A DNA stretch of 64,000 bases from Hasllibacter sp963833115 (GCA_963833115.1 CAWHWS010000002.1:1178001-1242000), one strand, 5' to 3'; shown: positions 28,674-37,491, counted from the first letter of the stretch. Notes: generated by a model from the letters alone, not told the origin. Translations and numbers: made by a program.

Positions 28674-29860
28674 TCAACTCAGGACGCGCATCCCGCGCGT
28701 CAGGCCCTCGAGCGTGAGCGGCACCATCCGGTCCGCGCCGAGGATCTCGCGGATCATCCCGGTCGACTGGGTATGCCGCCAATGCGCCTCCGCCACCGGG
28801 TTGATCCACAGGTGGCGCGCCCAGCGGGCCGTCAGCCGCCCGAGCCAGACCTGCCCGGCCTCGGCGTTCCAGTGCTCGACCGCGCCGCCGGGGATCGCGA
28901 CCTCGTAGGGGGACATCGCCGCGTCGCCCACGAGGATCAGCGTCCAGTCCGGGCCGTAGGTGTTGAGCACGTCCAGCGTCGGGGTGACCTCCTCCCGGCG
29001 GCGGCGGGCGGAGCGCCAGAGGCCCTCGTAGACGCAGTTGTGGAAGTAGAACCGCTCGAGATGCGCGAACTCGGAGCGGGCGGCGGAGAAGAGGTCCGAG
29101 ACGACCGCCACGTGGTCGTCCATCGAGCCGCCGACGTCGAGCATGAGGAGGACCTTCGCCGCGTTGCGCCGCTCGGGGCGCATCACGAGGTCGAGATGGC
29201 CCTGCCGGGCGGTGCCGCGGATCGTCGCGTCGAGGTCGAGCTCCTCGGCCGCGCCCTCGCGCGCCCAGCGGCGCAGGCGGCGCAGCGCGACCTTGATGTC
29301 GCGCGTGCCGATCTCGCGGCGGTCGTCGTAGTCGCGGAACTCTCGGCGGTCCCAGACCTTGGCGGCGCGGCGGTGGCGCGAGCCGTCCTGGCCGATGCGC
29401 ACGCCCTCGGGGTTGTAGCCGTAGGCGCCGAACGGGGAGGTGCCGGCGGTGCCGATCCATTTCGAGCCGCCCTGGTGGCGGCCCCGCTGCTCGGCCAGAC
29501 GCTCTCGCAGGGTCTCCATCAGCTTCTCGAAGCCGCCCAGCGCCTCGATCTCGGCGCGCTCCTCGGGGGTCAGGTGCTTCTGCCGCCTCTCGCCGGAGCC
29601 AGTCGGCGGGCAGGTCCATCGCCTCCAGTCACCGCCTCGTCCGGGATCGCTTCGATCCCCTCGAAGGCCTGGGCGAAGGCGCGGTCGAAGCGGTCCAGGT
29701 GGCGCTCGTCCTTGACGAGGGAGAGGCGCGCGAGGTGGTAGAACGCCTCCACGTCGCCGATGCCGAGCCCGGCGCGCAGCGCGGCGAGGAAGTCGAGCCA
29801 TTCGCGCAGGGACGCCGGCACGCCCTGCGCCCGCAGCGCCCCGAAGAACGGCAGCAGCAC
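28674..29860 (-). pseudogene. VWA domain protein (CoxE-like), broken by two +1 frameshifts
   Basis: One gene is spread over three frames. N-terminus from GTG 29860: LLPFFGALRAQGVPASLREWLDFL and LVKDERHLDRFDRAFAQAFEG. Near 29623 the frame shifts to DLPADWLRR, and near 29589 to QKHLTPEERAEIEALGGFEKL, which runs to the end with the metal-site region LLMLDVGGSMDDHV and the tail LTLEGLTRGMRVLS. Removing one base at each junction (within GGCGATGGAC and CGAGAGGCGG) restores a protein that aligns gap-free with the usual VWA partner of MoxR ATPases. The MoxR gene is upstream on the same strand. This is either real decay or sequencing error. Confidence 0.85.
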
Positions 29861-30027
29861 TAGAGCGCGTAGCGGTCGAGGACGATCGCGAAGATCAGGC
29901 CGGCGATCCCCGCGGCGATGCCGAAGCCCGTGCCGTACTGCCACTTGTCGAGCCGGTTGCCACCGCGCCCGCCGGCGAGGCGGGCGCCGTAGGCCGCGCC
30001 CAGGGCGGCGCAGATCAGCGGGATCAT
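29860..30027 (-). CDS. Small membrane protein (55 aa)
   Basis: ATG at 30027, stop TAG at 29862-29860. Two hydrophobic segments (PLICAALGAAYGA and GFGIAAGIAGLIFAIVL) flank a charged loop GGRGGNRLDKWQYG. It lies between the MoxR and VWA genes, and its TAG shares a base with the GTG of the VWA gene. Similar short two-helix proteins occur at this spot in other rhodobacteria as I recall. Function unknown; probably an inner-membrane partner in the same operon. Confidence 0.7.
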   Translation of the reverse strand: MIPLICAALGAAYGARLAGGRGGNRLDKWQYGTGFGIAAGIAGLIFAIVLDRYAL

Positions 30028-30099
30028 CGCGGGCCTCGCGTGCTCGTGCGTCGGGGCGCTCCGCGTATCGCGCCGCGCGCGCGCTGTCGAGCGCGGGGC

Positions 30100-30945
30100 C
30101 TAGCGCCCGCCGCGCGAGAGGAAGGCGAGGCGCTCGAAGAGGTGCACGTCGGCCTCGGTCTTCAGGAGGGCGCCGTGGAGCGGTGGCAGGGCGTGCCTGC
30201 CCTCCGCGCGCAGGTCCGCGGGGGTCAGGTCCTCGGCCAGGATCAGCTTGAGCCAGTCGAGCATCTCGGACGTGCTCGGCGGCTTCTTGAGGCCGGGCGC
30301 GGCGCGCACCTCGAAGAAGCGGGCGAGCGCGGCGGTCAGGAGCGCGTCCTTCAGGCCGGGCTGGTGCACCTCGACGATGGCGCGCAGCGTCGCCTCGTCG
30401 GGGAAGGCGATGAAGTGGAAGAAGCAGCGCCGCAGGAACGCGTCGGGCAGCTCCTTCTCGTTGTTGGAGGTGATGATGACGATGGGGCGCAGCTCGGCGC
30501 GGATCGTCTCGCCGGTCTCGTAGACGTGGAACTCCATCCGGTCGAGCTCCTGCAGGAGGTCGTTCGGGAACTCGATGTCGGCCTTGTCGACCTCGTCGAT
30601 GAGGAGGACCACGCGCTGCGTCGCGGTGAACGCCTCCCAGAGCTTGCCGGGGCGGATGTAGTTGGCCACGTCCGAGGTGCGCGGATCGCCGAGCTGGCTG
30701 TCGCGCAGGCGGCTGACCGCGTCGTACTCGTAGAGTCCCTGGGCCGCGCGGGTGGTCGACTTCACGTGCCATTCGATGAGGGGCGCGCCGATGCCGGCGG
30801 CGACCTGGCGCGCGAGCTCGGTCTTGCCGGTGCCGGGCTCGCCCTTCACCAGGAGGGGCCGCTCGAGGAGCATCGCGGCGTTGACCGCCTGCATCAGGGC
30901 CGGGGGCGCGACGTATCGGTCCGTCCCGGAGAAGGCGTGTGTCAT
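30100..30945 (-). CDS. MoxR-family AAA+ ATPase
   Basis: A 281-residue AAA+ ATPase. Walker A GEPGTGKT at 35-42, Walker B VVLLIDEVDKAD near 110, sensor 1 IVIITSNNEKELPDAFLRRC. It pairs with the VWA protein encoded downstream (here broken); such pairs act as chaperones for metal-cofactor insertion or complex assembly (for example CoxD/CoxE with CO dehydrogenase). The start at 30945 is preferred over longer frames, since the upstream part (to 31113) is low-complexity arginine/proline sequence. Confidence 0.9.
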   Translation of the reverse strand: MTHAFSGTDRYVAPPALMQAVNAAMLLERPLLVKGEPGTGKTELARQVAAGIGAPLIEWHVKSTTRAAQGLYEYDAVSRLRDSQLGDPRTSDVANYIRPGKLWEAFTATQRVVLLIDEVDKADIEFPNDLLQELDRMEFHVYETGETIRAELRPIVIITSNNEKELPDAFLRRCFFHFIAFPDEATLRAIVEVHQPGLKDALLTAALARFFEVRAAPGLKKPPSTSEMLDWLKLILAEDLTPADLRAEGRHALPPLHGALLKTEADVHLFERLAFLSRGGR

Positions 30946-31049
30946 GGCGGGTCCCCCGGCGGCTGGCGCGCCGGCCATAGGCGCGCGGCGCGGCGGGCGC
31001 AAATGGAGGGAGCCGCGCCGCGGGGCGGGCCCGTGGTGACGGGCCCGTA

Positions 31050-31078
31050 GTGACAGCCCGGCGGCGCCGATGTATGGC
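31050..31078 (+). promoter_or_regulatory. Predicted sigma-70 promoter of dksA
   Basis: GTGACA (31050-31055), 17-nt spacer, TATGGC (31073-31078), about 88 nt before the dksA ATG. The -35 lies in a short imperfect duplication (CCCGTGGTGACGGG / CCCGTAGTGACAG). Confidence 0.45.
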
Positions 31079-31166
31079 CGCGCCAAGCCCGGCGAGCCCG
31101 GGCCACGGGACACACCCGCGTGGCACGCCCAACGATGCCGCCGGTAGGAACAGGGACGAACACCGC

Positions 31167-31589
31167 ATGAAAGCCGAGACCTTCGCCGACGACGAGTACC
31201 GCCCCGCCGAGGACGAGCCCTTCATGAACGAGCGCCAGCTCGACTATTTCCGTCGCAAGCTCGAGGCCTGGAAGGCCGAGCTCCAGGCCGGCTCGCGCGA
31301 CACCGTCGCGGGGCTCCAGGACGGCACCCGCAACATCCCCGACAGCGCCGACCGCGCCTCCGAGGAGACCGACCGCTCGCTCGAGCTGCGCACCCGCGAC
31401 CGGCAGCGCAAGCTGGTCGCCAAGATCGACAAGGCCCTGCGCCGGATCGAGAACGACGAGTTCGGCTTCTGCGAGGCGACGGGCGAGCCGATCAGCCTCA
31501 AGCGCCTGGACGCGCGGCCCATCGCGACCATGAGCCTGGCCGCCCAGGAGAAGCACGAGCGCCGCGAGCGGGTGCACCGCGCCGACTGA
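31167..31589 (+). CDS. dksA: RNA polymerase-binding protein DksA (single-cysteine type)
   Basis: A 140-residue DksA. The coiled-coil hairpin covers about 20-95 (NERQLDYFRRKLEAWKAEL ... RQRKLVAKIDKALRRI), with the tip acidic residues in NIPDSADRASEE. The C-terminal globular part FGFCEATGEPISLKRLDARPIATMSLAAQE keeps only one of the four zinc-finger cysteines, as described for the R. sphaeroides DksA. It binds the RNA polymerase secondary channel and cooperates with ppGpp. The ATG at 31167 gives the normal N-terminus; longer frames add low-complexity sequence. Confidence 0.93.
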   Translation: MKAETFADDEYRPAEDEPFMNERQLDYFRRKLEAWKAELQAGSRDTVAGLQDGTRNIPDSADRASEETDRSLELRTRDRQRKLVAKIDKALRRIENDEFGFCEATGEPISLKRLDARPIATMSLAAQEKHERRERVHRAD

Positions 31590-31620
31590 GGCTCGCGAGC
31601 CCGCCGCCGCGCGGGGGGCG

Positions 31621-32808
31621 AACCTCGGGCGCGAGGTCTGCGTCGCGGGCGGGGGGATCGGCGGGCTGACCGCCGCCATCGCCTTCGCCAGGGCCGGCGC
31701 GCGCGTCACCGTCGTCGAGCGGGCGCCGGCGCTGCGCGAGGTGGGCGCCGGGCTCCAGCTCTCCCCGAACGGCGGCGCGGCGCTGGCGGCGCTCGGGCTC
31801 CTGCCGGAGATCGAGGCCGCGGGCGATCCGTCGCGCGCGGTGACGCTCCGCTCGGGGCGCACCGGGCGGCGCGTGGCGCGGGTGCCGCTGCACGCGCCGC
31901 CCGGGATGCCGGCGCACCGCCCCCTCCACCGGGCCGACCTCATCGCGATCCTGTCGCGCGCGGCCGTGGCGGCGGGGGTCCGGATCCGCCTCGGCGCCGG
32001 CGCGGCCTGCGCGCGGGCGGGCGAGGGCGGGCGCCCGGTCCTGGAGCTGGAGGGCGGGGAGCGGGTGACGCCGGACCTCCTCGTCGGGGCGGACGGCATC
32101 CGCTCTCGGGTGCGCGCCGCGCTGGGCGAGGCGGCGCCGGCGCGCTTCACCGGGCAGGTGGCGTGGCGGGCGACGGTGCCGGGCATCGGCCCCGAGGCCG
32201 CGGCGGGCGGCGACGAGGGCCCGGCGATCCACCTCTTCCCCGGCCGGCACGTCGTGGCCTACCCGCTGCGCGGCGGGGCGCTGGTGAACCTGGTGGCCGT
32301 GGCCGAGCGGGACGAGTGGGCCGAGGAGGGGTGGTTCCACGCGGACGATCCCGGCCGGCTGCGCGCGGCGTTCGGGGACGCCTCGCCCGGGCTCGCGGCG
32401 CTGCTGGGCCGGGTCGGGGCCTGCGCGCTCTGGGGCCTGTTCCGCCATCCGCCGGCGGCGCGCCTCGGCGCGGGGGGCATCGCCCTGATCGGGGACGCGG
32501 CGCACCCGACGCTGCCCTTCCTCGGGCAGGGCGCCAACCTCGCGATCGAGGACGCCTGGACGCTGGCCGCCGAGACGGACGCGCCCGTGCCCCTGCCCGC
32601 CGCGCTGGAGCGCTGGGACGCGCGGCGGCGGCCCCGCATCGTGCGCGCGCTGGCGGCGGCGGACCGCAACGCGGTGGACTACCATCTGGGCGGGCCCCGG
32701 CGGATCGCGGCGCACGCGGCGCTTGGCGTGGCGGGGGCGCTGGCGCCCGGTATCCTGACCCGGCGCTACGCCTGGCTGCACGGGCACGACGTGACGGCGC
32801 CGCGCTAG
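31621..32808 (+). CDS. FAD-dependent monooxygenase, no recognisable start codon
   Basis: A class A flavin monooxygenase (salicylate hydroxylase-like). The FAD-binding loop is VCVAGGGIGGLTAAIAFARAG, the DG motif LLVGADGIRSRVRAA, and the GD motif GGIALIGDAAHPTLPFLGQGANLAIEDA. The frame is open from 31534, but no ATG, GTG or TTG precedes the FAD loop; the first usable one (GTG 31741) would delete it. The listed 5' end is where homology begins, and the codon just before it is GCG (31618-31620) where a GTG or ATG is expected. Substrate unknown. The 3' end overlaps the convergent xth by 4 nt. Confidence 0.75.
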   Translation, partial: NLGREVCVAGGGIGGLTAAIAFARAGARVTVVERAPALREVGAGLQLSPNGGAALAALGLLPEIEAAGDPSRAVTLRSGRTGRRVARVPLHAPPGMPAHRPLHRADLIAILSRAAVAAGVRIRLGAGAACARAGEGGRPVLELEGGERVTPDLLVGADGIRSRVRAALGEAAPARFTGQVAWRATVPGIGPEAAAGGDEGPAIHLFPGRHVVAYPLRGGALVNLVAVAERDEWAEEGWFHADDPGRLRAAFGDASPGLAALLGRVGACALWGLFRHPPAARLGAGGIALIGDAAHPTLPFLGQGANLAIEDAWTLAAETDAPVPLPAALERWDARRRPRIVRALAAADRNAVDYHLGGPRRIAAHAALGVAGALAPGILTRRYAWLHGHDVTAPR

Positions 32809-33605
32809 GCGGCGAGCTCGATCCAGACGGGGGTGTGGTCGGAGGGCTTGGCCTTGGCGCGGGGCCCGGTCTCGATCCAGGCGCCGGTCAGGCGGTCGGC
32901 GGCCTGCGGCGTCAGGAGGTGATGGTCGATCCGGAGCCCGTGATTGCGGTCGAAGGCGCCGCCGAAATAGTCCCAGTAGCTGTAGTGCCCCGGCCCGGCC
33001 TGGCGCAGGCGCAGCGCGTCCGAGAGGCCGAGATGGGCGATCCGCCGGAACGCCGCGCGCGTGGCGGGCAGCATCAGGGCATCCTGCCGCATCCGCTCGG
33101 GGCGGGCGGCGTCCTCGTCCTGCGGGATGACGTTGTAGTCGCCGGCGATCACCGCCGCCGCCTCCTCGGCCAGGAGGGCGCGCACGCGGTCCTCCAGCCG
33201 GGCCATCCAGGCGAGCTTGTAGTCGTATTTCTCGCCGGGCGCGGGGTTGCCGTTGGGCAGGTAGAGGCAGCAGACGCGCAGCGCGACCTCCCCCACGACG
33301 GTCGCCTCGATCCAGCGCGCCTCCTCGTCGTCCGCGCCCTGCCGGCCCGCGCCCTCCGCGCCCGGCAGGCCGCGCGAGACGTCCTCCAGCGGCAGCTTGG
33401 AGGCGATGGCGACGCCGTTGAATCCCTTCTGGCCGTGGGTCTCCAGGTTATAGCCCCGGTCCTCGAACAGCTCCCTCGGGACGCCCTCGTCCACGGACTT
33501 GATCTCCTGGAGGAGGGCGACGTCCGGCGCGCTCTCGTCGAGCCAGTCGGCGACGGCCTGCGCGCGGGCCTTGATGCCGTTCACGTTGAATGTGGCGATC
33601 TTCAT
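32805..33605 (-). CDS. xth: Exodeoxyribonuclease III
   Basis: A 266-residue AP endonuclease/3'-exonuclease. Landmarks are MKIATFNVNGIKARAQAVADWL, VALLQEIKSVDE (metal-binding glutamate), VIAGDYNVIPQDED (Asp/Asn pair) and the C-terminal PSDHTPVWIEL (catalytic histidine). It nicks abasic sites during base-excision repair. The start at 33605 gives the canonical N-terminus. An imperfect 27-bp tandem duplication begins 12 nt upstream. Confidence 0.95.
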   Translation of the reverse strand: MKIATFNVNGIKARAQAVADWLDESAPDVALLQEIKSVDEGVPRELFEDRGYNLETHGQKGFNGVAIASKLPLEDVSRGLPGAEGAGRQGADDEEARWIEATVVGEVALRVCCLYLPNGNPAPGEKYDYKLAWMARLEDRVRALLAEEAAAVIAGDYNVIPQDEDAARPERMRQDALMLPATRAAFRRIAHLGLSDALRLRQAGPGHYSYWDYFGGAFDRNHGLRIDHHLLTPQAADRLTGAWIETGPRAKAKPSDHTPVWIELAA

Positions 33606-33617
33606 GGCCCCGGTGTC

Positions 33618-33671
33618 GCGCGCCGGGCGGGCGCTGTCGAGGCCGCGCGCGGGGCGGGCGCTGTCGGGAGG
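33618..33671. repeat. Imperfect 27-bp tandem duplication in the xth leader
   Basis: Units 33618-33644 and 33645-33671 share GCGCGC-GGGCGGGCGCTGTCG with a few differences. The duplication sits immediately upstream of xth on the minus strand, as in the pccA and rpmF leaders. Confidence 0.65.
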
Positions 33672-33872
33672 CCCCGCCCGACGCGGCGACGGTGGATCGC
33701 CGCATCGGGTCCGGACGGTCCGGGGGAACGGACGGACGCCCGCGGGGCCATGGGCCGGCTCGTGCTCGGGGGGGAACGCGTCCCGTTGCCTGCCCGCGTT
33801 CCGTCTACACCGGCATCCTTCAACCCTGGCGCGAAACTCCACCCGGCTCCGGAATGGGCGAGATGCCGCCGT

Positions 33873-33891
33873 CCTGCCCAGGGAGGGCAGG
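33873..33891. terminator. Stem-loop downstream of erpA
   Basis: CCTGCCC-AGGGA-GGGCAGG gives a perfect 7-bp stem, 36-54 nt after the erpA stop on the minus strand. No T-run follows. The rest of the erpA-xth spacer (33672-33872) is GC-rich with no gene. Confidence 0.4.
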
Positions 33892-33926
33892 CGCCCATCC
33901 GCCGGCGCGCCCCGCCGGGGGGCGGA

Positions 33927-34250
33927 TCACATGGAGAAGGAGACGCCGCAGCCGCACGAGCTGCTCGCGTTGGGGTTGTCGATCACGAAGCGCGAGCCGA
34001 TCAGCTCCTCGGCGTAGTCGATCGTCGCGCCGGCCAGGAAGGGGAGGGAGACCTCGTCCACCAGGACGGTCTCGCCGCCCTCGGCGAGGCGCAGGTCGCC
34101 CTCGGCCGGATCGCCGAGCTCGATCTGGTACTGGAAGCCCGAGCAGCCCCCGCCCTCGACCGCGACGCGCAGCGCCTTGCCCTGGGCCGCGGCGCCGATC
34201 TCGGCCAGGCGCTCGTAGGCGCGGGGCGTGACCTTGGGGGGAAGGAACAT
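33927..34250 (-). CDS. erpA: Iron-sulfur cluster insertion protein, HesB/IscA family
   Basis: A 107-residue A-type carrier with the three conserved cluster cysteines Cys36 (GGGCSGFQY), Cys99 and Cys101 (SSSCGCGVSFSM). It delivers Fe-S clusters to target proteins in the cytoplasm. ErpA versus IscA cannot be separated with certainty by eye; the C-terminal form resembles ErpA. It is divergent from the dGTPase gene across a 77-bp spacer with a palindrome, an arrangement usual in Rhodobacterales. Confidence 0.9.
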   Translation of the reverse strand: MFLPPKVTPRAYERLAEIGAAAQGKALRVAVEGGGCSGFQYQIELGDPAEGDLRLAEGGETVLVDEVSLPFLAGATIDYAEELIGSRFVIDNPNASSSCGCGVSFSM

Positions 34251-34266
34251 CGCGGGGCCTCGTGGA

Positions 34267-34297
34267 TTCACATGCTGCGCTCGCCACCATATATGGT
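34267..34297 (+). promoter_or_regulatory. Promoter of dgt with embedded palindrome ACCATATATGGT
   Basis: TTCACA (34267-34272), 17 nt, TATATG (34290-34295) on the plus strand. The perfect 12-bp palindrome ACCATATATGGT (34286-34297) covers the -10 and is bracketed by CTCGCC (34280-34285) and GGCGAG (34301-34306). The symmetry could also give a divergent -10 for erpA and a regulator site. Confidence 0.5.
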
Positions 34298-34327
34298 AGG
34301 GGCGAGACGTCACAAGCCGGAGGGGCC

Positions 34328-35504
34328 ATGCCCGCCGCCATCCCCTTGACCGCGCTGCCGCCGCGTCTGCCGGGGGCGCCCGCCTGCGTGCCCGAGCGCG
34401 AGCCGCGGCCGGCTCCACCCCGAGGCGCCGAGCCCGCACCGCTCCTGCTTCCAGCGCGACCGCGACCGCATCATCCACGCCAGCGCGTTCCGCCGCCTCA
34501 AGCACAAGACGCAGGTCTTCGTCGAGCACGAGGGCGACTACTACCGCACGCGCCTCACCCATTCGATCGAGGTGGCGCAGGTGGCGCGCACGATCGCCGG
34601 GGCGCTGGGCCTCGACGGCGAGCTCACCGAGGCGGTGGCCCTCGCCCACGACCTCGGCCACACCCCGTTCGGCCACACCGGGGAGGACGCGCTGGCGGCG
34701 GCGATGGACCCGCATGGCGGCTTCGACCACAACGCCCAGGCGATCCGGATCGTCACCCGCCTGGAGCGGCACTACGCGGCCTTCGACGGGCTCAACCTCA
34801 CCTGGGAGACGCTGGAGGGCATCGCCAAGCACAACGGGCCGGTGACCGGCGACGTGCCCTGGGCGCTGGCGGAGTACGACGGGGTGCACGACCTCGAGCT
34901 CGCCACCCATGCCGGCGCCGAGGCGCAGGTGGCCGCGCTCTCGGACGACATCGCCTACACCAACCACGACCTGCACGACGGCCTGCGCGCCGGGCTCTTC
35001 GACGAGGCCGAGGCGGCCGGCCTGCCCCTCCTGGCGCCGGCCTATGCCGAGGTCGACGCGCTCCACCCGGGCCTCGACGCCGAGCGGCGGCGGCACGAGG
35101 CGCTCCGCCGGGTGTTCGGGGCGATGGTGTCGGACGTCATCGCCGCCTCGCGCGTCCGGCTGGCGGAGATCGGGGCGGGCGGGCCGGAGGCCGTGCGCCA
35201 TGCCGGCCGGCCGGCGGTCCTGTTCTCTCCCGCGATGCGCGCGGAGATCGAGGGCGTGCGCGCCTTCCTCTTCGAGCGGATGTACCGCGCGCCCCAGGTG
35301 ATGGAGATGCGCGCCCGGACCGCCGAGATCGTGGCCGACCTGTTCCCGCTCTACATGGCGCGGCCGGACCTCCTGCCCGCCGCCTGGGCGGCCGACGTCG
35401 CCGCCGCGCGCGGGGAGACCGCCCTGGCGCGCATCGCCTGCGACTACGTGGCCGGGATGACGGACCGCTTCGCGATCAAGGAATGGCAGCGCCTGGCCGG
35501 GTAG
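34328..35504 (+). pseudogene. dgt: dGTP triphosphohydrolase-like protein, +1 frameshift near codon 24
   Basis: GGAGGGG and ATG 34328 mark the start, and the frame reads MPAAIPLTALPPRLPGAPACVPE. Near 34397 the coding continues one base later as SRGRLHPEAPSPHRSCFQRDRD and on to the stop at 35504. Deleting one C in CCCGAGCGCGAG restores an uninterrupted dGTPase of about 391 residues. HD-domain metal ligands are in RLTHSIEVAQ, LAHDLGHTPFGH and GFDHNAQAIRI. After the shift there is no start codon before GTG 34572, which would lose the first HD histidine. The enzyme would convert dGTP to deoxyguanosine and triphosphate. True mutation or consensus error. Confidence 0.85.
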
Positions 35505-35566
35505 GGCCGCGTTGCGAAGGCGGGGGGCGCGTGGCAGGACGGCGCCGATCCAACCCGGAGCGCGCC

Positions 35567-37294
35567 ATGAACCTCTTCGCCGACATCCGCGCCCTGGTGG
35601 CGGGCTCGCTGGACGCGATGGCGCGGGACGGGGCGCTGCCCGGAGGCCTGGACCACGGCGCCGTCACCGTCGAGCCGCCGCGCGACGCCGCCCATGGCGA
35701 CATGGCGACGAACGCCGCGATGGTCCTGGCCAGGCCCGCGGGGCGCAAGCCGCGGGAGATCGCGGAGGCCCTGGCCGGGCGCCTCGCGGCGGACCCCAGG
35801 GTGGAGGCCGCGGAGGTCGCAGGGCCCGGCTTCCTCAACCTCCGGCTCTCGGACGCGGCCTGGCAGGGGGTCGTCGCCGCCGCGCTGGAGGAGGGGTTCG
35901 GGCGTTCGGCCGTCGGCGCCGGGCGGCGGGTCAACGTGGAGTACGTGTCCACCAACCCGACGGGCCCCCTCCACGTGGGCCATGCCCGCGGCGCGGTGTT
36001 CGGCGACGCGCTGGCCGCCCTGCTGGAGCATTCGGGCCACGAGGTGACGCGCGAGTACTACGTCAACGACGGGGGCGGTCAGGTCGACGCGCTCGCGCGC
36101 TCGGTCTACCTGCGCTATCTCGAGGCGCATGGCCGGGACGTCGAGTTCCCCGAGGGCGTCTATCCCGGCGACTACCTGATCGGCGTGGGCGCGGCCCTGA
36201 AGGACGCGGTGGGCGAGGACTATCTCGACGCCCCGGAGGACCGCTGGCTGGCCCATGTCCGCGAGTTCGCGACCGACGCGATGATGACGCTGATCCGTGC
36301 GGACCTCGCCTCGATCGGCGTCGAGATGGACGTCTTCTTCTCGGAGAAGTCGCTCTACGGGACCGGCCGGATCGAGGCGGCGATCGAGGCGCTGGACGCC
36401 AAGGGCCTCATCTACGCCGGCACGCTGGAGCCGCCGAAGGGCAAGCTGCCCGAGGACTGGGAGCCGCGCGAGCAGACGCTGTTCCGCTCCACCGCGCACG
36501 GAGACGACGTCGACCGGCCGATCAGGAAGTCGGACGGGTCCTGGACCTATTTCGCGCCGGACATCGCCTATCACTTCGACAAGGTGGAGCGCGGCTTCGA
36601 CGAGCTCATCGACGTGTTCGGCGCGGACCATGGCGGCTACGTCAAGCGGATGAAGGCGGCCGTCTCGGCCCTGACGGACGGCGCGGTGCCGCTGGACGTC
36701 AAGCTGGTGCAGCTCGTGCGGACCTACCGGAACGGGGAGCCGGTGAAGCTCTCCAAGCGGGCGGGCAACATCATCCTGCTGTCGGACGTGATCGAGGAGG
36801 TGGGCGCGGGCGCCACGCGCTTCCACATGCTCACGCGCCGCAACGACGCGCCGCTCGATTTCGACTTCGCCCTGGTGCGCGAGCAGAGCCGGGAAAACCC
36901 CGTCTTCTACGTGCAGTACGCGCACGCGCGGGTGCGATCGGCGCTGCGCAAGGCCGCGGAAGCGGGGATCGACCTCGCGCCCGCGCCGGACCTAACGCTC
37001 CTGAGCGACGCGGCGGAGATCGGCCTGGCGCGCAAGATCGGCGAATGGCCCCGGCTGGTGGAGATCGCGGCCCGGGGGCACGAGCCGCACCGGATCGCGT
37101 TCTACCTCTACGAGCTCGCCTCGGAGTTCCACGCGCTGTGGAACCGCGGCAACGAGGCGCCGCATCTGCGCTTCGTGCGGGAGGACGACCCCGAGGGCTC
37201 GCGCGCGCGCCTCGCGCTGGCGCGGGCGGCGGGGCGGACGGTCGCCGCCGGGCTGGGCGTGCTCGGCGTCGAGCCGCTCGACGAGATGCGATGA
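35567..37294 (+). CDS. argS: Arginyl-tRNA synthetase
   Basis: A 575-residue class I synthetase. The N-terminal Add-1 domain is followed by the HIGH-type motif in VSTNPTGPLHVGHARGAVFGD (about 130) and the KMSKS counterpart KLSKRAGNI near 390. The C-terminal anticodon domain includes LARKIGEWPRLVEIAA and a tail common to ArgS. The start at 35567 gives MNLFADIRALVAGSLDAM, the family N-terminus. It charges tRNA-Arg in the cytosol. It lies 62 nt after dgt. Confidence 0.96.
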   Translation: MNLFADIRALVAGSLDAMARDGALPGGLDHGAVTVEPPRDAAHGDMATNAAMVLARPAGRKPREIAEALAGRLAADPRVEAAEVAGPGFLNLRLSDAAWQGVVAAALEEGFGRSAVGAGRRVNVEYVSTNPTGPLHVGHARGAVFGDALAALLEHSGHEVTREYYVNDGGGQVDALARSVYLRYLEAHGRDVEFPEGVYPGDYLIGVGAALKDAVGEDYLDAPEDRWLAHVREFATDAMMTLIRADLASIGVEMDVFFSEKSLYGTGRIEAAIEALDAKGLIYAGTLEPPKGKLPEDWEPREQTLFRSTAHGDDVDRPIRKSDGSWTYFAPDIAYHFDKVERGFDELIDVFGADHGGYVKRMKAAVSALTDGAVPLDVKLVQLVRTYRNGEPVKLSKRAGNIILLSDVIEEVGAGATRFHMLTRRNDAPLDFDFALVREQSRENPVFYVQYAHARVRSALRKAAEAGIDLAPAPDLTLLSDAAEIGLARKIGEWPRLVEIAARGHEPHRIAFYLYELASEFHALWNRGNEAPHLRFVREDDPEGSRARLALARAAGRTVAAGLGVLGVEPLDEMR

Positions 37295-37491
37295 TGCCGC
37301 ACCGGCGATGCGGAGCGGCCACGGCGGCGGCGCGGGCCGCGCGCGCCGGGTTGCGACTCGCGCGGGGCGGCCCGTAGCCTGACCTCGCCCGGACGGCATC
37401 GAGACGGCGCCGCCACGACGCGGCCCGCCGGCGCCGGGCGAGAGGCGGAGCAGCGAGCGGGCGCCACGGCGCGGCGCAGGCGGAGGCAGGC

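Noticed and set aside
33770..33800. GGAAC...CGTT as a stress promoter near 33.77 kb
   Set aside because: The spacer is 19 nt, outside the 16-17 nt range, and no plus-strand gene follows.
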